Source: Allonocardiopsis opalescens (GTDB lineage Bacteria > Actinomycetota > Actinomycetes > Streptosporangiales > Streptosporangiaceae). From it: a stretch of 64,000 nucleotides of DNA. Positions 8,794 through 17,667 of the stretch are shown in pieces; position 1 is the first letter of the stretch; every line of letters begins with the position of its first letter. Below the pieces are notes generated by a model. That model worked only from the letters and a program-made list of their open reading frames with translations, did not search any database and had not been told where the DNA came from. The translations under genes were made by a program, and so were the position numbers. The stretch spans positions 655,051-719,050 of the forward strand of contig NZ_PVZC01000002.1 in NCBI RefSeq assembly GCF_003002095.1, written 5' to 3'.

Positions 8794-9504
8794 ATGGCAC
8801 GCCCAGGCAAACTACTCGCAGTGACGGTAACAGCACTGTCCGCATTGACCCTGGCGGGCTGCGGCGACGACGCCAGCGAGGAGAGCGCCCAGGCCGCCAC
8901 GGCCGCGCCCTCCCACAGCTCCGGTGACCTGCGGTCGGCGCTGATGACGGAGTTCAGCGGCACGGCGGCCGGCGAGAACCTGGAGGACGGCGTCTACGGG
9001 GAGCTGGCCATCGTCCAGGCCAACGACGCCGCCCGCGAGCGGGTGGAGCTGGACAAGCCGGAGTGCCAGGACGCCGCCGAGGCGTGGAGCCGGCTGCCGG
9101 AGATCCGCGAGGCGCCCGCCGCCGTCGCCGTGCTCGACAACGACACCACGTCCATCACGCAGGTGCTGGTGGCCGCGCCCCCGGAGGCGGCCGAGACCGC
9201 GGTCAACACCCGCCCGGCGGAGAACTGCCTGACCTACCAGGCCACCATCCAGGCCGGCGAGGACAGCTCGCAGACCTTCACCTACGAGATCGAGAACCTG
9301 GACCTGGAGCCCGTCGGCGAGAACTCCCGCGCGTTCATGGTGACCGCGAGCAACGAGGACGTCCAGCTGGAGTTCTACACGCTCTTCTACCGGACGAACG
9401 ACTACTTCAGCACCGTCACCCTGCACGGCGCTGACGCGTCGCTGGACATGCTGCGCGAGTTCGCCACCACCGCGCAGCGCAAGGCCGACGAGGCGCTGGC
9501 CTGA
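8794..9504 (+). CDS. Secreted lipoprotein, unknown function
   Basis: A 236-residue protein with a lipoprotein signal: MARPGK, a hydrophobic stretch and lipobox LTLAGC with lipidation Cys23, then an acidic, Ser/Ala-rich linker. The extracellular part (about 50-236) contains two Cys (in KPECQDAAEAW and PAENCLTYQ) that could form a disulfide, reminiscent of PknH-type sensor domains; this is only a resemblance. Start ATG 8794 follows GAGGAG. The gene is monocistronic and divergent from the aminotransferase. Confidence 0.85.
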   Translation: MARPGKLLAVTVTALSALTLAGCGDDASEESAQAATAAPSHSSGDLRSALMTEFSGTAAGENLEDGVYGELAIVQANDAARERVELDKPECQDAAEAWSRLPEIREAPAAVAVLDNDTTSITQVLVAAPPEAAETAVNTRPAENCLTYQATIQAGEDSSQTFTYEIENLDLEPVGENSRAFMVTASNEDVQLEFYTLFYRTNDYFSTVTLHGADASLDMLREFATTAQRKADEALA

Positions 9505-9556
9505 GCCTGGTGTCCCAAGCCCCGCTCATGGCGCTTGTGAAGCCGCTCAGTGATCC

Positions 9557-9619
9557 GTTCGGCGCGCGCTCGTGTCCGGACTGACGAGGAGGGAGCGAAG
9601 ACACGAGCGCGCGCCGAAC
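9557..9619. repeat. 19-bp perfect inverted repeat around a 25-nt loop
   Basis: Left arm GTTCGGCGCGCGCTCGTGT at 9557-9575 is the exact reverse complement of 9601-9619. The loop contains a GAGGAGGGAGC string. It lies just downstream of the lipoprotein gene and 27 bases before a second, terminator-like hairpin. It could be a terminator for the lipoprotein gene or an extragenic palindromic repeat. Confidence 0.85.
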
Positions 9620-9645
9620 AGCCGAGCGGCAGCGAGGCCGGAAAA

Positions 9646-9679
9646 CAGGGTCCCCCGAGTGCCGGCTCGGGGGACCCTG
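9646..9679 (-). terminator. Strong hairpin terminator of the flotillin gene
   Basis: A perfect 14-bp stem, CAGGGTCCCCCGAG (9646-9659) with its complement at 9666-9679 and a 6-nt loop. On the minus strand it is followed by TTTTC, which fits termination of the leftward flotillin/NfeD transcription unit. Confidence 0.8.
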
Positions 9680-9710
9680 GCGCGTCCGCGGTGGCGGGGC
9701 GGGGCGGACC

Positions 9711-11207
9711 TCAGTCCTTGGCGCCGTCCCGCTTCTCCGAACCGGGCCGGCCCGGCACCGCCGCGGCGACGCCGTTGGCGGAGGGGGCCGCGGGGGCGTC
9801 GGGGTTGACCGCGCTGATCAGCGAGCGGGCCAGCCCGAGGCCGGTGCCGCCCAGGGTGAGGGCCTTGGTGAACAGCTGCTCGACGCCCTCGCCGCCGTTG
9901 AGCACCACCATGTTGTCGACATTGCCGAAGGCCTGGGAGCCGGCCGCCACGATCTCCGGCCACTTCTCGGCCAGCTGCTGGGCGATGACCGCCTCCTGGT
10001 TCTCGCGCAGCGCCTCGGCGCGGGCGCGGATCGCCTCGGCCTCGGCCAGACCCTGCGCCTTGCGGGCCTCGGCCTCGGCCAGGCCCTTGGCCTTGGCTGC
10101 CTCCGCCTCGGCCTCACCGGTGACCCGGGTGGCCAGCGCCTGCGCCTCACCGCGCATCCGGGTGGCCTGGGCCTGCGCCTCGGCCTCCGCTCTGACCTGG
10201 GTGGCGTGCGCGGCGGCGCTCATCTCGGTCTCGCGCGCCTCGGCCTCGGCCTGCGCGATGCGGGAGTCGCGCTGCGCCTGGGAGAGGGTGACCTGCTCGT
10301 ACGCCTTGGCGTCCGCGGGCTTGCGCACCTCGGACTGGAGCCGCTGCTCCTGGAGCTGGGCCTCGAGCTCGGCGGCGCGGGTCTCCTGGACCACGACCTC
10401 CTGGCGGGCGCTCGCCTCGGCCAGCGGACCGGCCTGGCGGGAGCGGGCCGACGCCTGGTCGACCTCGGCCTGGTAGCCGGCCTGCTGGATCTGGCTGTCG
10501 CGGATCGACGCCGCCTTCTTGGCGGCCGCGATCTGCTCGGCCTCGGTCGCCTCCTGGTCGCGCTGCGCCTCCGCGATCCGCGCCTTGGCGGAGATGGCGG
10601 CGCTCTGCGGCTTGCCCAGGTTGGTGATGTAGCCGGACTCGTCGTCGATCTCCTGGATCTGCAGCGAGTCCACCACCAGGCCCAGCTTGCTCAGCTCGTC
10701 GGCGCACGAGGAGCGCACCTCGCCGGTCAGCCGGTTGCGGTTGTGGATCATGTCCTCGATGGTGAGGCCGCCCACGATCGACCGGAGATGGCCGGAGAAC
10801 AGCTCGTGGATGGTGTTGTTCATGGTCTGCTGCTGGTCCAGGAAGCGCCGGGCGGCGTTGCGGATCGATACGAAGTCGTCGCCGACCTTGTAGATCACCA
10901 CACCGCGCACCTTCACCGCGATGCCCTGGTGGGTCACGCAGGACACCTCCAGGTGCGCTCCCCGGGTGTCCAGCGACAGCCGGCGCGCGGTCTGGAAACC
11001 GGGCAGCACGACGCTGCCCTTGCCGGTGATGACCTTGAAGTTGATGCTCTCCGCGGTGTGCTGGTTGCGCTCGCGGGCGCCCAGGCCGGAGATGATCAGA
11101 GCCTCGTTGGGCTCCGCCACCTTCCACACCATCCGGAACAGGACGATGACGACGACGATGCCGAGGACGACGGCGCCGATGATCCACAGCAGGCTCTCTG
11201 GCGGCAT
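9711..11207 (-). CDS. Flotillin-like SPFH-domain membrane protein
   Basis: A 498-residue protein with an N-terminal membrane helix (about 6-27, PPESLLWIIGAVVLGIVVVI). An SPFH/band-7 domain follows (about 30-190), then a long Ala/Glu/Arg-rich coiled coil (about 205-420) with repeated AEAEAR/GLAEAEA heptads, and a disordered C-terminal tail. This is the flotillin architecture; such proteins form large membrane-scaffold oligomers. ATG 11207 follows AAAGGAGAGGAGG. An NfeD-like gene lies just upstream on the same strand, the usual partner in flotillin/NfeD operons. Confidence 0.9.
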   Translation of the reverse strand: MPPESLLWIIGAVVLGIVVVIVLFRMVWKVAEPNEALIISGLGARERNQHTAESINFKVITGKGSVVLPGFQTARRLSLDTRGAHLEVSCVTHQGIAVKVRGVVIYKVGDDFVSIRNAARRFLDQQQTMNNTIHELFSGHLRSIVGGLTIEDMIHNRNRLTGEVRSSCADELSKLGLVVDSLQIQEIDDESGYITNLGKPQSAAISAKARIAEAQRDQEATEAEQIAAAKKAASIRDSQIQQAGYQAEVDQASARSRQAGPLAEASARQEVVVQETRAAELEAQLQEQRLQSEVRKPADAKAYEQVTLSQAQRDSRIAQAEAEARETEMSAAAHATQVRAEAEAQAQATRMRGEAQALATRVTGEAEAEAAKAKGLAEAEARKAQGLAEAEAIRARAEALRENQEAVIAQQLAEKWPEIVAAGSQAFGNVDNMVVLNGGEGVEQLFTKALTLGGTGLGLARSLISAVNPDAPAAPSANGVAAAVPGRPGSEKRDGAKD

Positions 11208-11291
11208 TCGACCCTCCTCTCCTTTGAAACTGACGCTCCTGTCAACGGTCCGCCGGGCGCTTCGCCCCGGCTCGCCGTACCTACGACGCGG

Positions 11292-11492
11292 CTAGACGAT
11301 CGCCGGTGCCACGTAGACCGTTCTCGGCGGCAGGTATTCGACCACGACCACCCGCTGGCCGATGTCGAAGCTGTCCTCCGGGATCGACGGGTAGGCGTAG
11401 AAGGCCTCCACACCGCCCCGGACCTCGATGAGGACCTCGCCGACGAGACCGGGCCCGACCTGCCCGGTGACCCTGCCCTGGCTGCCGACCAT
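11292..11492 (-). CDS. Small NfeD-like OB-fold protein
   Basis: 66 residues, MVGSQGRVTGQVGPGLVGEV..., ending YLPPRTVYVAPA. This matches the soluble beta-barrel (OB) domain that ends NfeD proteins; the membrane part of full NfeD is absent. ATG 11492 has GGAG spaced properly upstream. It is 84 bases upstream of the flotillin gene and probably co-transcribed. NfeD OB domains pair with SPFH proteins, which supports the call. Confidence 0.8.
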   Translation of the reverse strand: MVGSQGRVTGQVGPGLVGEVLIEVRGGVEAFYAYPSIPEDSFDIGQRVVVVEYLPPRTVYVAPAIV

Positions 11493-11610
11493 GTGTCACT
11501 CCGAATCCGCTCACGTGCGTGCCATGAACGTATCGGCCCGTCGGCACGCGGGCGACGGCCACCAGGACGCCCCCCGTGCCGGAGCCGCACGGCCCGAAGC
11601 CGCCGGGACC

Positions 11611-12090
11611 TCAGGCGGGGTGCCCCCGGACGGGCCCGGGCGGCGGCACGGCAGGGCTGAGCCGGTCCAGGTACAGCTTGCCGTCCAGATGGTCCGTCTC
11701 GTGCTGAAAACAGCGTGCGAGCTGGCCTCGTGCCCGAATCGATACCGGACGTCCCATCCGGTCGCGGCCGCGCACGGTCACCCCGGCGGCGCGCGGGGTG
11801 GGGTGGATCTGGCCGGGAACGGACAGGCACGCCTCGTCGCGGACCAGTTCGTCGGGGTCGTCCACGGTCAGCTCGGGGTTGACGACGTGGCCGCGGCGTC
11901 GGTTGCCGATGTCGTAGACGAAGACCCGCAGCGGTGTGCCCAGCTGCGGCGCCGCCAGCCCGGCGCCGTCGACGGCGTACATGGCGGCGAACAGCTCGTC
12001 CACCAGGGCGCGCAGTGCGCGGTCGAAGGCGGTGACCGGCTCGGCGGGCGTGCGCAGCACGGGGTCGCCGATCCGGCGGATCTCCGGCAT
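11611..12090 (-). CDS. def: Peptide deformylase
   Basis: A 159-residue metalloenzyme that removes the formyl group from new N-termini. The three family motifs are present: GAGLAAPQ at 42-49, EACLS at 86-90 with metal ligand Cys88, and QHETDHL around 129-135 with His130, Glu131 and His134. Motif II is normally EGCLS; Ala replaces Gly here, a variant also known in minor deformylase classes. Length is short for the family but complete. It stands alone between the NfeD-like gene and a membrane-protein gene on the same strand. Confidence 0.93.
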   Translation of the reverse strand: MPEIRRIGDPVLRTPAEPVTAFDRALRALVDELFAAMYAVDGAGLAAPQLGTPLRVFVYDIGNRRRGHVVNPELTVDDPDELVRDEACLSVPGQIHPTPRAAGVTVRGRDRMGRPVSIRARGQLARCFQHETDHLDGKLYLDRLSPAVPPPGPVRGHPA

Positions 12091-12168
12091 CGTCCCCTCC
12101 CGTCCCTCGGCGCGGGCACGGCGCGGCCGCGCCGGTCCACCTTAGGGCAGTCCGGGGGCCGGACGGGA

Positions 12169-12861
12169 TCAGCCGACGTTGATGTACTGCGGGAACAGGT
12201 AGGCGGCGGCGTCCCTGGCCAGCAGGAAGCCGACGATGGCCAGCGCCCAGCCGACGGCCGAGGCCGCGTTGCGCTGGATCCAGGCGCTCAGCCGGGCCAG
12301 CTTGGGCTCCAGCCAGCGCCCGGCCACCGCGCGCAGCCCCAGTAGCACCAGCGCCGGCAGGATCATCACCAGCACGTAGCCGCCCAGCAGCGGCAGCCAC
12401 TGCGCCGGCGGCAGCTCCGAGGTGGTCATCATCCCGACCGCCGCCAGGTACGGCACCATCGTGGCGACCTCAAGCAGCGCGGCGGTCAGCGCCAGCAGCA
12501 CCATCGCGCCGGGGCTGGACAAGCGGTGCTCCCAGCGCGAGGCGTCGGGCCCCGGGCGCTTCTTGGAGTCGAAGCGGAAGCTCAGCACGAACAGGCCGAC
12601 GCCGATGGCCAGCTGCGCCCAGTACGCCGGGCGGCTGTCGAGCGCTTCGCCGAAGTTCTCCATCACGGCCGACAGGCCCAGCATCAGCGCGACGCCGACG
12701 GCGAAGTAGAAGACGGCGATGGTGCCGAGGAAGGCCAGCAGCCGCGCCGCCACCGAGCGCCGGGTGGCCACCATCAGGTACACCGGGATGCCGAGCGTGC
12801 CGAAGCTCGTGCTGTCCACCAGGGCCAGCGCGCCCAGGGTGAGCACCAGGCCGATCGTCAT
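12169..12861 (-). CDS. GAP/Sap-family polytopic membrane protein
   Basis: A 230-residue protein with about six hydrophobic helices and the N-terminal pattern LVLTLGALALVDSTSFGTLGIPVYLM. This matches the GAP (sulfolipid-addressing/LysE-like) family of actinobacterial membrane proteins linked to export of polar lipids or peptides. A short basic cytoplasmic loop (FDSKKRPGPDASRWEHR) divides the two halves. Substrate unknown. Confidence 0.7.
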   Translation of the reverse strand: MTIGLVLTLGALALVDSTSFGTLGIPVYLMVATRRSVAARLLAFLGTIAVFYFAVGVALMLGLSAVMENFGEALDSRPAYWAQLAIGVGLFVLSFRFDSKKRPGPDASRWEHRLSSPGAMVLLALTAALLEVATMVPYLAAVGMMTTSELPPAQWLPLLGGYVLVMILPALVLLGLRAVAGRWLEPKLARLSAWIQRNAASAVGWALAIVGFLLARDAAAYLFPQYINVG

Positions 12862-13133
12862 CCCCGTCCCCCGTAGCTCGTGTCAGGTGGTCCCGCCCGG
12901 CGCCGCGCCCGGCGGGTCCCACACCTGCCGATCATGCTCCGCGCAAGCCTCCGGCACCTCCCCCTGCGCGCCGAACCGCGCTACAACCTTCGGAGTACCG
13001 GTGCCCGGTGGCGCACGGTGACGCGCCCCGGCGTACGGTAAGTCCGTCACCGACCGCGTGACGGCCGCGCCCGCAGGGGCTCCCGGCCCGCGCGGCGGAC
13101 CTCGGCCCGGCGGCCGAGCCCGGCGACGAGAGA

Positions 13134-13526
13134 GTGCCCGTGGTGAGCCAGAAGCGCACTTACCACCAGCTCCACCTGGCCGTCCCGCTCGTGGAGCGCC
13201 AGCACCGGCTGATCGAGGAACTGCGGCTCTCGGCGCCCAGACCGGTCGTGGGCGGGGCCCTCGCCCTGGCGCTCGGCGTCAGCGTCCGCACGGTCGAGCG
13301 CGATATCGCCCGGCTGCGCGACGCGGGCGTGCCCATCACCGTCCGCAACGGGCCGGGCGGCGGCTACGGCATCGACGCGCGCCGCGAGCTGCCGCCGATC
13401 GCCCTCACCCCGGGCGAGAGCGCGGCGCTGATCGCCGCGCTGGTCGCGGTGGGGCCCTACGGTTCGGCCACGGCGCGCTCGGCCCTGGACAAGCTGCTGG
13501 CCGCGCTCACCCCGGAGCGGCGCTGA
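13134..13526 (+). CDS. HTH-type regulator, short (YafY/DeoR-like N-terminal domain only)
   Basis: 130 residues. A helix-turn-helix of the HTH_11 type (LALALGVSVRTVERDIARLRDAGVPI) is followed by the wing GPGGGYGIDA, exactly the N-terminus of WYL-domain transcription factors. The protein stops where the WYL sensor domain would begin, so it is a naturally short or decayed member. Several GTG starts lie close together (13134, 13140, 13143); the first is given. Target genes are unknown. Confidence 0.75.
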   Translation: MPVVSQKRTYHQLHLAVPLVERQHRLIEELRLSAPRPVVGGALALALGVSVRTVERDIARLRDAGVPITVRNGPGGGYGIDARRELPPIALTPGESAALIAALVAVGPYGSATARSALDKLLAALTPERR

Positions 13527-13639
13527 CGGCCGCCGCCGGAACAGGGGCACCCGGACTTGGCCCGCGCCGCCCGGCACAGCAGACTGGGACGGCGGCCGGG
13601 AGTGACGGGCACCACCCGGTCCGCCGATCGGAGGTCGGT

Positions 13640-13720
13640 ATGCGGCGCTGGTGGGTCATCCTCATCCTGTGCGCGGTGGCGGGTCTGCTGATGGGCTGGG
13701 GCCTCCAGGCGGTGCTGTGA
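13640..13720 (+). CDS. 26-residue single-helix membrane peptide
   Basis: ATG 13640 lies five bases after a near-perfect GGAGGT. The frame encodes a two-Arg, two-Trp start, a hydrophobic helix (ILILCAVAGLLMGWGL) and then a stop: a textbook small membrane protein. It follows the short HTH gene by about 110 bases on the same strand. Support comes from the ribosome binding site and the clean amphipathic/hydrophobic pattern. Function unknown. Confidence 0.65.
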   Translation: MRRWWVILILCAVAGLLMGWGLQAVL

Positions 13721-13757
13721 GGCGCCGCGGCGCCGGCGGCCGCCGCCCGGGCACGGC

Positions 13758-14099
13758 TCAGCCCGCGTCGTAGGACTCGCGCAGCCGCTTGGGCGCGCGC
13801 AGCCGCCACGCCTCCACCACCAGGTCGCGCAGCTCGTCGGGGTCGGCCCGCTCCAGGACCACGACCACGTAGGGATAGGCCCGGTAGTGCTCGGGCACGG
13901 TGAAGGTCTCGGGGTCGTGGCCGTGCAGCAGGTCGCGCTCCTCCATGGTGGTGCGCACCACCAGCCGCTCGCCGTCGTCGTGCATCCGGACGAAGCCCCT
14001 GCCGCGCACCCGGAACGCGGGGGTGCCGTAGGAGGTGCCCTCCTCCGCGCCGGGCAGTTCGCGCGCCACCGCGCGCACCAGTTCGAAGTCCGCGGCCAT
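13758..14099 (-). CDS. MmcQ/YjbR-family protein
   Basis: A 113-residue protein with the YjbR fold signatures: GTSYGTPAFRVRGRGFVRM, then RLVVRTT and a C-terminal DLVVEAWRLRAPKRL. These small proteins bind DNA or nucleotides in a cystatin-like fold; their role is unsettled. ATG 14099 is chosen; a GTG three codons upstream (14108) is equally possible. It converges with the small membrane-peptide gene. Confidence 0.8.
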   Translation of the reverse strand: MAADFELVRAVARELPGAEEGTSYGTPAFRVRGRGFVRMHDDGERLVVRTTMEERDLLHGHDPETFTVPEHYRAYPYVVVVLERADPDELRDLVVEAWRLRAPKRLRESYDAG

Positions 14100-14200
14100 G
14101 CGCCTCACCCGCCTTCCGTCGTCGGCTCCGCCGCGCCGCGCCCCGGCGTCCGAGCCGCCCCGTCGACGGCAACCGGGGGCGCGGCGGCCACAATGCCGGT

Positions 14201-15157
14201 ATGTCCAACACAGCGATCTTCCACGCGCCGCTGGCCGAGGTGGTCAGGAACGGCTTCACCGAGGGCGTCCACTACGGCGCCGCCGTCGGGCTGGCCGCCG
14301 ACGGCGGCGTCGCCTTCGAGCGCGGCCCGGCGGCGGCGCCGGTGCTGCCGAGGTCGGCGGCGAAGCCGATCCAGGCGGTGGCCAGCCTGCGGGCCGGGGC
14401 GCGGCTGGACGGCGTGGAGCTGGCGGTGGCGGCCGGCAGCCACATGGGCGAGCCCTTCCACGTCGCCGCCGTGCGACGGATCCTGGCCGGTGCCGGGCTG
14501 AGCGCCGAGGCGCTGCGGTGCCCGGCCGACTGGCCCGAGCACCGGGGCGCCCGCGACGCGGTGGTGCGCGAGGGCGGCGCGCCGAGCCGGCTCACCATGA
14601 ACTGCTCGGGCAAGCACGCCGCCATGCTGGCCGCCTGCGTGGCCTCCGGCTGGTCCACCGACGACTACCTGCGGCCCGACCACCCCTACCAGCGCTCGGT
14701 GGCCGAGGCGACGGCCGAACTGGCCGGCGAGCCCGTCACCGCCACCGCCGTCGACGGCTGCGGCGCGCCGCTGTTCGCGGTCTCGCTCACCGGGCTGGCC
14801 CGCAGCATGCGCGCGCTGGTGCTGGCGGAGCCGGGCACGCCGCAGCGCGCCGTCGCCGACGCGATGCGCGCGCACCCCGAGTACGTCGCGGGCACCGGCC
14901 ACACCGTGACCCGGCTGATGCGGGCGCTGCCCGGCGTGGTGGCCAAGGCGGGCGCCGAGGGCGTGCTGACCGCGGCGGCGCCCGGCGGCGTCAGCGCGGC
15001 GGTGAAGGTCTCCGACGGGCGGCCGCGGGCGACGACGCTGATCGCGCTGCGGGTCCTGGCCGAGCTGGGCGTGGACGTGTCCGGCGCCGCCGAGCTGGCC
15101 ACGGTGCCGGTCAGGGGCGGCGGCGAGCGGGTCGGCGAGATCCGCGCGGTGGTGTGA
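14201..15157 (+). CDS. L-asparaginase (Rhizobium AnsA-type asparaginase II)
   Basis: A 318-residue member of the class 3 (R. etli-type) asparaginase family. Conserved blocks include PRSAAKPIQA, AGSHMGEPFH, MNCSGKHAAML with the Ser-Lys pair and Cys, and DGCGAPLFA. It probably hydrolyses asparagine to aspartate in the cytoplasm. CACAAT lies six bases upstream of the ATG and there is no ribosome binding site, which fits a leaderless message. An MFS transporter gene follows in the same direction. Confidence 0.88.
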   Translation: MSNTAIFHAPLAEVVRNGFTEGVHYGAAVGLAADGGVAFERGPAAAPVLPRSAAKPIQAVASLRAGARLDGVELAVAAGSHMGEPFHVAAVRRILAGAGLSAEALRCPADWPEHRGARDAVVREGGAPSRLTMNCSGKHAAMLAACVASGWSTDDYLRPDHPYQRSVAEATAELAGEPVTATAVDGCGAPLFAVSLTGLARSMRALVLAEPGTPQRAVADAMRAHPEYVAGTGHTVTRLMRALPGVVAKAGAEGVLTAAAPGGVSAAVKVSDGRPRATTLIALRVLAELGVDVSGAAELATVPVRGGGERVGEIRAVV

Positions 15158-15243
15158 GGGCCGGCCGGCGGGGACGGGACCGATCGGCCGTTTCGGAGTA
15201 CCGTGCGTTCACCCCTGTCGTCCCGCCCGCAGAGGGAGAACCC

Positions 15244-16548
15244 GTGACGGACCTTCCCGCCGAACCGAGGCCCGCCCCGTCCGCCCCCGCCCGCCCGATC
15301 CCCGTCCGGACCCTCGTCGCCGCCTCGATCGGCAACGCCATCGAGTGGTACGACTGGACGATCTACGCGACCTTCAGCATCTACTTCGCCACCCAGGTCT
15401 TCCCCGAGGACGACGCCGCCCTGGCGCTGATCAGCACCCTGGCCACCTACGCGCTCGCCTTCTTCTTCCGGCCGCTCGGCGGCTGGCTGCTCGGCCGCTT
15501 CGCCGACCTGCGCGGCCGGCGCACCGCGATGCTCCTCACCATCCTGCTGATGGCCGGCGGCTCGCTGGCGATCGCGCTGCTGCCCACCTTCGCGCTGGTC
15601 GGCTGGCTGGCGCCGGTCCTGCTGCTGCTGGCCAGGATCGCGCAGGGCATGTCGCTGGGCGGCGAGGTCTCCAACGCCTCGGCCTACCTGGCCGAGGTGG
15701 CGCCGCCCGAGCGCCGCGGCCGCTACTCGTCGTTCTTCTACATCTCCACCGGCAGCGCGGTGCTGGCGGCCTCGCTGCTCGGCGCGCTGCTGACCGCCGT
15801 CATGACCGAGGAGCAGCTGGCCGCCTACGGCTGGCGGATCCCGTTCCTGATCGGCGGCCTGCTCGGCCTGGTGGGCCTGTGGCTGCGGCGGGCGATGCCG
15901 GAGACCGACCAGTTCGAGGGGAGCAGGGAGAAGGCGCGGGCGCTGCGCTTCCCGCTGCTGACGACCCTGCGCGAGCACCCGAAGGCGGTCGGGCAGCTGA
16001 TCGGCTTCACCCTGCTGTCGACGCTGTGCTACTACACCTTCTTCTCCGCGCTGACCCCGTTCGCGGTCACCCAGCGCGGCGCCGAGGCGGGCGAGGTGTT
16101 CACCGCGCTGTCGGTGGCGACGGCGGTGTTCGTCGCGCTCCAGTACCCGATGGGCGCGCTGTCGGACCGCTTCGGACGCCGGCCGCAGCTGCTGGCGTGG
16201 TCGGCGGCGACCGCGGTGCTGATCGTGCCGCTGTCCGCGCTGATCGGCCCCGGCCTCGGCAATCTGCTGGTGGTCTTCACCGTGGGGCTCGGCCTGTACA
16301 CGATGATGACCTCGATCGCCCCGGCCGTCATGAGCGAGCTGTTCCCCACCGAGCTGCGCGGGCTGGGCATCGGCGCCTGGTACAACCTCACGGTGGCGCT
16401 CTTCGGCGGCACTGCGCCGCTGGTGATCCAGTCGCTGTCGGAGGCGGGGCTGGCCGACGTGTTCTTCTGGTACGTCGCCGCGGGCGCCGCCGTGGCCTTC
16501 GCGGTGGTGCTGACGCTGCGCGAGACCAGGGGCGTGGAGCTGACCTGA
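15244..16548 (+). CDS. MFS transporter, metabolite:H+ symporter (MHS/ProP-like) family
   Basis: A 434-residue, 12-helix permease starting at GTG 15244 behind AGAGGGAG. MHS hallmarks are SIGNAIEWYDWTIYA at the start of helix 1, GWLLGRFADLRGRRTAM in the first cytoplasmic loop and ERRGRYSSFFY. The family takes up organic acids such as alpha-ketoglutarate or citrate, or proline/betaine. It lies 86 bases after the asparaginase gene; import or export of a product-related acid such as aspartate or a dicarboxylate is an inference. Confidence 0.87.
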   Translation: MTDLPAEPRPAPSAPARPIPVRTLVAASIGNAIEWYDWTIYATFSIYFATQVFPEDDAALALISTLATYALAFFFRPLGGWLLGRFADLRGRRTAMLLTILLMAGGSLAIALLPTFALVGWLAPVLLLLARIAQGMSLGGEVSNASAYLAEVAPPERRGRYSSFFYISTGSAVLAASLLGALLTAVMTEEQLAAYGWRIPFLIGGLLGLVGLWLRRAMPETDQFEGSREKARALRFPLLTTLREHPKAVGQLIGFTLLSTLCYYTFFSALTPFAVTQRGAEAGEVFTALSVATAVFVALQYPMGALSDRFGRRPQLLAWSAATAVLIVPLSALIGPGLGNLLVVFTVGLGLYTMMTSIAPAVMSELFPTELRGLGIGAWYNLTVALFGGTAPLVIQSLSEAGLADVFFWYVAAGAAVAFAVVLTLRETRGVELT

Positions 16549-16709
16549 GGCGAGGGGCCGCGAGAGGGCTCGGGCCGAGGGTGCCGCAACGTACTCCGGT
16601 GCGCGGCGCGCGAGCCTGAGCCGTCGACCCGTGCGCCGGACGGGCGAGTGCGCCACCGCCCGCCGCCCTCGGCCGGACGGCGCAGCGGAGCGAGTCGGGC
16701 GGACCGCCG

Positions 16710-17420
16710 TCAGGCGCCGCCCCTGCCGTCCTCGTGGCCGGGGCGGCGCACCAGGACCTCGCCGGTGCGCTCGCGGTGGGTCAGCGCGTCGCTGGTGGTG
16801 CGGGCGCCCGCCCGCAGCAGCCGCCGGGCGTCGTCGGCGGCGGCCCGGGCGCGGGCCGGGTCGGCGACGCCGCGCGCCCCCCAGCGCTCCTCGGGCGGCA
16901 GGCCGAGGGTGTCGGGCAGCCCGGAGCGGCGCACCACCCGGTGGCCGGCCGCCTCCTGGGAGCGCGACGGCCGCACGTCGCCCTCCGGGGTGCGCCAGCT
17001 GCGCATGCGGTGCCGCAGCCAGGCGGCGCCCTCGGCGTGGTACTCCTCGCCGGTGGGCCAGGGCGCGCCGTCGCGCTGGTGGCGCAGCGCGTGGATGAGG
17101 TCGGCGACCGTCCAGCCCGCCGAGAAGAAGCCCTGCACCTCGTCACGCAGCTCCGGCAGCGAGACGAAGCGCAGCGAGGGCTCGCTGCGCTTCAGCAGCT
17201 CGCAGGCGCCGCGCAGGTCGGCGCCGGTGTGCGCGGTGGTGGCGAGGGGGTCGGCCTCGCGCTCGCGCAGCAGTTCGTCGTCGACGGTGACGATGACCTC
17301 GCCGGAGTGGGTGTTCCAGAGCCCGACCTGCTCTCTGGGCCAGCCGTGCGCCTCGACCAGCGCCGTGGCCAGCCTGCGGACGTCGACCTCGTCGTCGGTG
17401 GTGATCCGGAACCGCGCCAT
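16710..17420 (-). CDS. Hypothetical protein, soluble
   Basis: 236 residues from ATG 17420 behind AAGGGG. The start MARFRITTDDEVDVRRLATALVE suggests a small alpha/beta domain, and residues 130-175 (GWTVADLIHALRHQRDGAPWP) look like a helical module. The C-terminus is Arg/Ala-rich. No signal, membrane helix or known motif is seen. Transcribed alone, convergent with the MFS gene. Confidence 0.7.
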   Translation of the reverse strand: MARFRITTDDEVDVRRLATALVEAHGWPREQVGLWNTHSGEVIVTVDDELLREREADPLATTAHTGADLRGACELLKRSEPSLRFVSLPELRDEVQGFFSAGWTVADLIHALRHQRDGAPWPTGEEYHAEGAAWLRHRMRSWRTPEGDVRPSRSQEAAGHRVVRRSGLPDTLGLPPEERWGARGVADPARARAAADDARRLLRAGARTTSDALTHRERTGEVLVRRPGHEDGRGGA

Positions 17421-17667
17421 GGTGACCCCTTCCGCCGCACCCGCACCGTCGGTCCCAGTGTGCCGCACCCGTCCGACAGCCCGGCGCGGGCGGCGGAAAC
17501 CGGGCGGGTTCGGTGGCCTTGGTCGTGCTGCCCCCACCCGGATTGGGGGGATTACTCCATCGCGCGGCCGTTGCGCGGACGCCTAGCGTACTTCGTACGA
17601 CTTCGCGGCGACGTGCGGCGGGAGCGGTTGAGGCGGCCGAGGCCGCGGCCGGAAGGTGGAGTGCGCC

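Noticed and set aside
9557..9619. Terminal inverted repeats of an insertion sequence
   Set aside because: Only 25 bases lie between the arms and no flanking target duplication or transposase is seen.
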